Source: DATKXO01 sp035528995
GTDB taxonomy: Bacteria > Planctomycetota > Phycisphaerae > UBA1845
NCBI GenBank assembly: GCA_035528995.1
Contig: DATKXO010000035.1
Location: 1-28,385, forward strand
Length of the DNA stretch: 28,385 nucleotides
Direction: 5' to 3'
Part shown: piece by piece, positions 24,003-28,385 of the stretch
How the letters are laid out: every line of letters starts with the position of its first letter
Position numbering within the stretch: position 1 is the first letter of the stretch
Notes under the pieces: model-generated
Told to the model about the DNA's origin: nothing
Databases searched by the model: none
Seen by the model: the letters and a program-made list of their open reading frames with translations, nothing else
Translations under genes and position numbers: made by a program

Positions 24003-25459
24003 TCTGCTTCCCGGGCCGCCGGTTTCGGCGACGCGTTATGAGACGTTGACGGCGAGAGCCCCAGCCGATCGCAGGCCCGCCGGGCGGTGGGGCTGGCCAT
24101 GAAAAGCCGCCAGATCAGCCCGGTGCGAGCGTTTTCGATGGCCAGCAGCATGGGGCCCTGATCGATCCCGACGTAATCGTCGCTGGCGTACTGCTGGTCC
24201 AAATTGAATGAATCCACGAAGCCATAGCCGCCCTCGCCGGGATCGCGCCAGGCCACGGGCCGACCGCTGCCGTCTTCCAGTTTCCGGAAGGCCCGCAGGG
24301 CGGCCAGGCTCTCAACGGGAGCGAACATGACGGCGGAGCCGGCCGCGTACGGTGCCACCGTACCCTCGTACCATTGATCCTTGTCGATGTAGTTGGGCTG
24401 GATCTCCGGCACGATGTACCCGTCCCGGGCGCCGCAGGCGCTGAGGCCCCAGCGGTCCTCGGCCAGGCTCTTGAACCGATGGCTGTTCTCGATGCACCGC
24501 TGCCGATGGGTCAACACGGCCCGTCTGGAATTCTCGAACCAATCCACGCGGATGGCGTCGACGCCGAGCCGGGACGGATCGTCCAGGCCCAGGGAACGAT
24601 AGTCGATCCAGCAATGGCTGAAGAAGTAATTGAACAGCGTCCCCTGCCACGTGACCACGTAGGGTGGCATGTCCTTGTGGCGTTTGACCGGTCGCTCGAG
24701 TCGGTAGTACGTGGACGGGTCGAGGGCGTGGGCCGGATCCGGTGAGCCGATCCCCAGGAAGTAGACCAGCCGCTCTTCGTCGCCGGCGAGACTCCAGTGC
24801 ATGGGCAGGAACTCGCCCTTGCCGGTGGGCTGGGCTGTGTCGGCGGGCTTCCATCCCAGGGAGACCCGATCGCCCGGACCCGTGGCGAAGGCCCGCCAGT
24901 CGGCGTCGGCCACCATGCGATCGGCCAGCAACTTGATATCCCCCTGAAAGTACTGGCCCGCGGTGATCGCCCCGGCCAGCAACAGGGCCGAGTCAACCGT
25001 GCTGGCCAGCACCTCGTACCCGGCGTCTGATTGGCCGCCGGTGTCGTAGTCCAGGTAATGGTAGTACAGGCCGAACCTGCGGTTGTCGCTCCGTTCGATC
25101 AGGGCTTTCAGCACCGTGGTGGCGCGCTCTTGCCCCTCGGCTCGCGTGATCCAGCCGTGCTCGATCCCGATAGGCAGGGACGAAAGCTGGAAGCCGACGG
25201 AAGCGACGCTCGATACCGGGGCCTTCTTTCGATCTTTTGCCAACGCGGCCGGTGTGCCGACCTCGCGCCAGAAGTACAGGAAACAGGCCCGCTGCACTTC
25301 CTCGAGGAAGGCGTCGTCGTCGGGAGCGAACTGGTGCCGAATGGCGGTCTCGGTGGCTGGGGACCGGCGGATGTCCGCGGCCGTTGAGTCCTGGAGTCCG
25401 CCGGCAAGCGACAGCTCAAGCAGACACTTCATTAGAATGAGCAGCAGTTGACGGGACAT
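23999..25459 (-). CDS. GH144-clan (PF10091 Glycoamylase-like) glycosidase, single-domain
   Basis: A 486-residue enzyme related to, but clearly diverged from, the GH144-type protein at 15872. Residues 1-28 look like a signal peptide (SRQLLLILMKCLLELSLAGGL), so it is probably exported. Catalytic-domain signatures: ACFLYFWREVG (58-68), SSVASVGFQLSSLPIGIEHGWITRAEGQERA (83-113), GLYYHYLDYDTG, STVDSALLLAGAITAGQYF (153-171), YGFVDSFNLD (about 410) and YVGIDQGPMLLAIENARTGLIWRLFM (about 428-453), as in the Pfam Glycoamylase family. GH144, GH189 and newer clan GH-S families share this fold and act on beta-1,2-glucans; the exact family is not settled by eye. There is no Shine-Dalgarno before ATG 25459 and the predicted transcript begins within a few bases of it, so it may be leaderless. 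Divergent from lacI, upstream of GH94. Confidence 0.8.
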   Translation of the reverse strand: MSRQLLLILMKCLLELSLAGGLQDSTAADIRRSPATETAIRHQFAPDDDAFLEEVQRACFLYFWREVGTPAALAKDRKKAPVSSVASVGFQLSSLPIGIEHGWITRAEGQERATTVLKALIERSDNRRFGLYYHYLDYDTGGQSDAGYEVLASTVDSALLLAGAITAGQYFQGDIKLLADRMVADADWRAFATGPGDRVSLGWKPADTAQPTGKGEFLPMHWSLAGDEERLVYFLGIGSPDPAHALDPSTYYRLERPVKRHKDMPPYVVTWQGTLFNYFFSHCWIDYRSLGLDDPSRLGVDAIRVDWFENSRRAVLTHRQRCIENSHRFKSLAEDRWGLSACGARDGYIVPEIQPNYIDKDQWYEGTVAPYAAGSAVMFAPVESLAALRAFRKLEDGSGRPVAWRDPGEGGYGFVDSFNLDQQYASDDYVGIDQGPMLLAIENARTGLIWRLFMASPTARRACDRLGLSPSTSHNASPKPAAREAD

Positions 25460-25467
25460 GAATGGTG

Positions 25468-25496
25468 AAGGTAGACTCTTTTGAAAGCGCTGTCAA
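25468..25496 (-). promoter_or_regulatory. promoter for the GH144-clan gene (minus strand)
   Basis: Minus strand TTGACA (25491-25496), a perfect -35, 17 bases, then TACCTT (25468-25473). The -35 and spacer are occupied by operator 3. The predicted start, near 25461, is almost at the ATG (25459), implying a leaderless mRNA. Confidence 0.55.
25482..25495. promoter_or_regulatory. LacI-family operator 3, between lacI and the GH144-clan gene
   Basis: TGAAAGCGCTGTCA, 12 of 14 positions like operator 1. It overlaps the -35 of the minus-strand promoter and lies 37 bases before the lacI start, so it could also give autorepression; the plus-strand promoter itself is not clear (TTGAAA at 25481 with a poor -10). 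Confidence 0.72.
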
Positions 25497-25531
25497 TTCA
25501 GTAGTCTATCCGGGGAGGTGTGGAGCACGGC

Positions 25532-26548
25532 ATGCGTGTTTCGATCGCAGATGTCGCCAAACGGGCGAACGTGTCTATCAGTACCGTCTCGCGCGTTCTG
25601 AACCGACGTGAGTTGGTCAACGAGAAGACCCGTGAGCGCGTGGAGCAAGCCATCCGGGACTTGGACTACCGTCCGAACGTCTTCGCCCGCGGCCTGATGC
25701 TGCAGCGAAGCGAGATCGTCGCCCTGGTCCTGCCCGACGTGCACGGCGAGTTCTATTCCGAAATCATCCGAGGGGCCAACATCCAGGCCCGCGAACAGGG
25801 CTACCACCTGGTGATCTCATCGTCGGAGGGGCCGACGGACATGGGCTCGCTGCTCGAGGATCTGATCGGGCGCTCTCTGGTGGACGGTCTGGCGGTCATG
25901 GTCTCGGAGCAGACCAAGGGCTTGCACCGGCTGCTCGCCAAGTTTCGGGTGCCCATCGTCGTGCTGGACAGCGTGGTGGAAGACGGTGTGCACGACTCCG
26001 TGGTCATCGATCAGCGGGCCGGCGCCCTGGCTCTGTGCCGGCACCTCGTGCAAGCCCGCGGCGCGAAGCGGATCATCTTTGTGGGCGGTCCGACGACGAA
26101 CACCGATACGACGGCCCGGCTCCAGGCCTGCGCCGAGGTGCTCGGCGAGGCCGGTCTGCGGCTGTCGCCGGATGACACCTACCATCTGGACTTCCAATAC
26201 GACTCCGCGTTCGTCCTGGCAGGAGAGCGGGTCAAGGAGTGGGCCGGAGAGGGCCATTTCGTCTTTGCGGCAAACGACGAGATGGCCTGTGGGGTGATTG
26301 ACGCGGCGACGGCGGCCGGTCTGCACGTACCGCAGGACCTGGCCGTGGTCGGCTTCGATGATACGCGCATAGCGGCCATGACCCGGCCGCCGTTGACCAC
26401 CGTACGCGTGCCGATGTCTCAAATGGGTTCGACGGCCATCGAGCTACTCTGTCAGCGGCTGGCGGATCCGCAACGGTCGGCGACGTGCGTTTCCTTGCGA
26501 CCGGAACTGATTGTCCGCGAGTCCTGCGGTGAAGGCCAGCGTGATTGA
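25532..26548 (+). CDS. LacI-family transcriptional regulator
   Basis: A 338-residue regulator. ATG 25532 is preferred over GTG 25520: it has GGAG six bases upstream and gives the usual LacI N-terminus. Residues 1-25 are the helix-turn-helix (MRVSIADVAKRANVSISTVS), then RVLN and the hinge helix YRPNVFARGL, in which the Leu normally wedges into a central CpG, as present in all three operators described here. Residues about 60-330 form the periplasmic-binding-protein-like sensor (ALVLPDVHGEFYSEIIRGA, VDGLAVMVSEQ, IIFVGGPTTNTDTTAR, FVFAANDEMACGVIDAA, LAVVGFDDTRIAAMTRPPLTTVR). It is divergent from the GH144-clan gene with an operator between. Most likely a repressor of the local glycan operons, relieved by an imported sugar; the inducer is unknown. 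Confidence 0.95.
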   Translation: MRVSIADVAKRANVSISTVSRVLNRRELVNEKTRERVEQAIRDLDYRPNVFARGLMLQRSEIVALVLPDVHGEFYSEIIRGANIQAREQGYHLVISSSEGPTDMGSLLEDLIGRSLVDGLAVMVSEQTKGLHRLLAKFRVPIVVLDSVVEDGVHDSVVIDQRAGALALCRHLVQARGAKRIIFVGGPTTNTDTTARLQACAEVLGEAGLRLSPDDTYHLDFQYDSAFVLAGERVKEWAGEGHFVFAANDEMACGVIDAATAAGLHVPQDLAVVGFDDTRIAAMTRPPLTTVRVPMSQMGSTAIELLCQRLADPQRSATCVSLRPELIVRESCGEGQRD

Positions 26549-26559
26549 TTCGGCCCGTT

Positions 26560-26590
26560 GGCGAGGAATCGGCCGGGGCGGATTCTCGCC
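26560..26590 (+). terminator. hairpin downstream of lacI
   Basis: GGCGAG-(G)-AATC pairs with GATT-CTCGCC, ten pairs with one bulged base and a 10-base loop, starting 12 bases after the lacI stop. No T-run follows, so termination strength is uncertain. Confidence 0.45.
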
Positions 26591-26704
26591 GACGCGCCGC
26601 CGACAGAGACGCCCGATAGCGGCGTGATTGCGCCCCGGCGTCGTTCACGGCCTGGACCAGTGGGGTCCGCCGATAGGTGACCAATCCCAGCCTGGAGATC
26701 AGCA

Positions 26705-27256
26705 ATGGATAACGAAGCACTGGCCAGAGACGAGTTTCTCACCTTGCGGGACGAGATCAAGGCGACCAAGGCGCGGCTGTTCTGGATCGTGGTCATGGGG
26801 CTCTTTGGCGTTCCCATGCTCACCTACCTGGCCACCAAGACGGAACTTTTCGTGTGGCTGTTGCTGCCTTTCTCCATCCTGGTCCTGATCCTGTTGTTCC
26901 TGGCGGAACAGAGTTCCATGATGCGAGCGGGTCGCTACATCCGCGAGCGGATCGAATGTGCTGCCGGGCGCTCACTGGGCTGGGAGGGCTGGGTGGAGTC
27001 GATGCCGCGTTTCCGCTACATGGACAAGCAGTACGTCGCCAGCTTCATGATCGTCTTCTTCGCCTATTACTTCATGACGATTGGCGTGTCCATTCAAATT
27101 ATCCTGGCCAAGGAAGCGACGGACATGACGGGTTCCGGGCTCTATTGGTATTGGTTCTTCGGGGCCATAGCCGCCTATGCCGTCGGGGCCGTCTGGGCGC
27201 TGTTCACGCTGCGACACCACTGGAAGGCGACGGTGAGCACCGCGGGTTCCGAGTAG
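26705..27256 (+). CDS. four-helix membrane protein of unknown function
   Basis: A 183-residue protein I do not recognise. ATG 26705 has GGAG seven bases upstream. A short charged N-terminal helix (NEALARDEFLTLRDEIKATKARL) leads into two closely spaced membrane segments, about residues 26-44 (FWIVVMGLFGVPMLTYLA) and 48-66 (FVWLLLPFSILVLILLFL). A loop with many charges follows (RAGRYIRERIECAAGRSLGWEGWVE), then two more segments, about 112-133 (FMIVFFAYYFMTIGVSIQIILA) and 147-167 (WFFGAIAAYAVGAVWALFTL). No enzymatic motif is visible. It lies 156 bases after lacI and is probably separate from the sugar locus; it converges with the cold-shock gene over a shared terminator. Confidence 0.8.
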   Translation: MDNEALARDEFLTLRDEIKATKARLFWIVVMGLFGVPMLTYLATKTELFVWLLLPFSILVLILLFLAEQSSMMRAGRYIRERIECAAGRSLGWEGWVESMPRFRYMDKQYVASFMIVFFAYYFMTIGVSIQIILAKEATDMTGSGLYWYWFFGAIAAYAVGAVWALFTLRHHWKATVSTAGSE

Positions 27257-27298
27257 GCCTCGGCCGCAGGGGCGGCGGGCCCACACCCCCAAACGCAA

Positions 27299-27332
27299 GC
27301 CGGGCACCGCCACGATCGTGACGGTGCCCGGC
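27299..27332. terminator. bidirectional terminator between the membrane protein and cspA
   Basis: GCCGGGCACCG (27299-27309) pairs perfectly with 27322-27332. The loop contains the self-complementary CACGATCGTG, so the stem can extend past a single mismatch. It sits between convergent stops at 27256 and 27360. Confidence 0.65.
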
Positions 27333-27359
27333 CAAGAGCTCGGAAATCGGTCGAACCGA

Positions 27360-27563
27360 CTAGCCGATTTGCTTCACTTGCACGGCCTTGGGACCCTTGG
27401 GCCCCTGGGTCAGCTCGAACTGCACCTTGGCGCCTTCGGTGAGGCTTCGGTACCCCTCGGCCTGGATCTCAGACTGATGGACGAAGACGTCCTGGCCATC
27501 GTCCGCCTGGATGAATCCAAAGCCCTTGGTGTCATTGAACCACTTCACTGTGCCTTCAGGCAT
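27360..27563 (-). CDS. cold-shock domain protein, CspA family
   Basis: A 67-residue single-domain nucleic-acid-binding protein, the standard CspA length. It contains GTVKWFNDTKGFGFI (RNP1 KGFGFI) and DVFVHQSEI (RNP2), with the expected aromatic residues, and the usual LTEGAKVQFELTQGPKGPKA end. It acts as an RNA chaperone in the cytoplasm. ATG 27563 is preceded by AGGAAG seven bases upstream. A promoter about 110 bases upstream gives a leader of roughly 100 bases, as is normal for cold-shock genes whose mRNA leader controls their translation. Which member of the Csp family it is cannot be decided. Confidence 0.96.
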   Translation of the reverse strand: MPEGTVKWFNDTKGFGFIQADDGQDVFVHQSEIQAEGYRSLTEGAKVQFELTQGPKGPKAVQVKQIG

Positions 27564-27671
27564 GACTACACTTCCTACTTACTGGGCACCTCGGATTAGA
27601 CCTGATTGAAACAACATTTGCTTCGGTAGGATCAGGACCTGACAACTCCGGGGAAACCAACTTCTGCATCT

Positions 27672-27700
27672 ATCATCGGCGGGAAAATCATCCAAGTCAA
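27672..27700 (-). promoter_or_regulatory. promoter and ~100-base leader of the cold-shock gene
   Basis: Minus strand TTGACT (27695-27700), 17 bases, GATGAT (27672-27677). Start expected near 27665, with the leader running to 27564. A TCAGG-T-CCTGA palindrome lies inside the leader. No cold-box sequence can be confirmed by eye. Confidence 0.55.
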
Positions 27701-27719
27701 CCCCGGAAACAGGAAAAAA

Positions 27720-28385
27720 CGCCAGGCCGCCCGCCGGCCCTCCCTCGCGCCGGACCCCCGGGCCTGGCCCCGGGGGCGATGACGCCCGGACCGTAGGTGG
27801 GCATGGGGCCGGCAAGCTTCAACCCTGTTCCGGCGGCGTGAGAGGCGTTCCTGACGCCGCAGGTACGCAAAAGGAGGCCGGCAAAGGCTGGGTGGCCCAC
27901 CTCCTTGGGAGGTGGGGGAGGCGATGATCCTGAAACGTAGCGGCGCGTACGATGCTCTCACGGGCCCACCCGGATGCGGAGAACGATGCCCGATGCGGCG
28001 TTGGGTGCATGACACTTCAGGCGGCCCCACACAGTTGAAAGTCCGCGGAGCGGACGAGGGAATATAGCCCAGGGCGATGCGAAGCGCGCCCTGGCTCGGC
28101 AGGGCCGATACGAAGGGAAGCCCCTGGAAGGGGCGGCGGAAACGGGCGGGTGGCAATGGCAGCTTGCCTGCCGGTGTGTGTGATCCACATGCCCACCCGA
28201 GAGACCGCACCGGCGGACAAGCCGCCCGTGGCACCCCAAACCAAATGCCGCCGGAAGTGTCACGGACCCCCCGCCGATCCCCGCCCACGCACCTTGTGCT
28301 CCCGCCCTGAATGCGGTTTATTCATAGACTCACCGCGGCCCGAGCGAGGCCACGGAGGGTGGTCCGGTCCCGATCAGAGGTGGAA
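27720..28385. other. gene-free, hairpin-rich region (possible repeat element or structured RNA)
   Basis: No credible gene: the open frames here have no family motifs and are dominated by palindromes. Clear hairpins: 27896-27916 (CCCACCTCC, loop TTG); 28041-28055 (GTCCGC, loop GGA); 28069-28094 (CCAGGGCG / CGCCCTGG); 28120-28134 (GCCCC, loop TGGAA); 28147-28199 (CGGGTGG / CCACCCG enclosing GGCAG / CTGCC at 28158-28172); 28212-28226 (GGCGG / CCGCC). CCTGAA at 27930 and TTCAGG near 28016 could also pair over a distance. I checked for RNase P, tmRNA, SRP and 6S signatures and for tRNA T-loops and found none. From memory, segments like GAGGGAATATAGCCC flanked by hairpins recur in planctomycete genomes and get miscalled as small proteins; this is not verified. 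Confidence 0.5.

Noticed and set aside
27632..28288. A 218-codon minus-strand open frame over the hairpin-rich end
   Set aside because: The translation has no family motifs, has odd composition (Pro, Arg, Gly, Ser) and runs through several perfect palindromes; I treat it as chance.
27720..28385. RNase P RNA, tmRNA, SRP RNA or 6S RNA
   Set aside because: GTTGAAAGTCC near 28035 recalls the RNase P GAAAGTCC core, but the other conserved blocks (for example ACAGA...GGCTTA) are missing, and no tmRNA tag or SRP tetraloop context is seen.
1..28385. CRISPR array, transposase, integrase, prophage or toxin-antitoxin genes
   Set aside because: I found no regularly spaced short repeats and no proteins of these families.

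Overview
The window is about 28.4 kb of GC-rich DNA with clear Planctomycetota habits, most likely class Phycisphaerae or a relative. It has a PEP-CTERM surface protein, a one-off type II pseudopilin with an alternative glycine-less prepilin context, dockerin-like Ca-binding tails on secreted carbohydrate-active proteins, a giant Calx-beta-type repeat protein, and hairpin-rich intergenic DNA. The taxonomic call is inference; there is no rRNA or other marker in the window.

Layout: (1) 233-6774, plus strand: a 2109-residue secreted repeat protein coupled by an ATGA overlap to a tiny lipoprotein-like gene. (2) 13990-6841, minus strand: PEP-CTERM protein, pseudopilin, a protein with three CBM-like modules and a dockerin-like tail, and a secreted (alpha/alpha)6 glycosidase-like enzyme with a discoidin domain. 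A perfect inverted repeat lies in every gap. (3) 14374-21264, plus strand: GH1 beta-glucosidase, secreted GH144-type enzyme with a dockerin-like tail, and an ABC sugar importer (binding protein and two permeases, no ATPase). (4) 25459-21358, minus strand: a second GH144-clan enzyme and a GH94 phosphorylase. (5) 25532-26548: a LacI-family regulator. (6) 26705-27563: a small membrane protein and a cold-shock protein, convergent on a shared terminator. (7) 27720-28385: no credible gene but many hairpins.

The central proposal is that regions 3-5 form one glycan-use locus, best read as beta-1,2-glucan (sophoran-type) breakdown: outer GH144 cleavage, ABC uptake of oligosaccharides, GH94 phosphorolysis and GH1 hydrolysis in the cytoplasm. 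Gene families and order recall the known beta-1,2-oligoglucan cluster of Listeria innocua. Substrate is inferred from families only.

Three near-identical LacI-type operators (14151-14164, 23950-23963, 25482-25495; pattern TGMAAGCGNTNTCA) sit on recognisable promoters for the GH1 operon, GH94 and the second GH144-clan gene next to lacI. The first lies between two divergent promoters that share a single palindromic -35 hexamer, TTGCAA. This ties the surface-protein operon (region 2) to the same regulator. That shared-promoter arrangement is the most unusual thing seen here.
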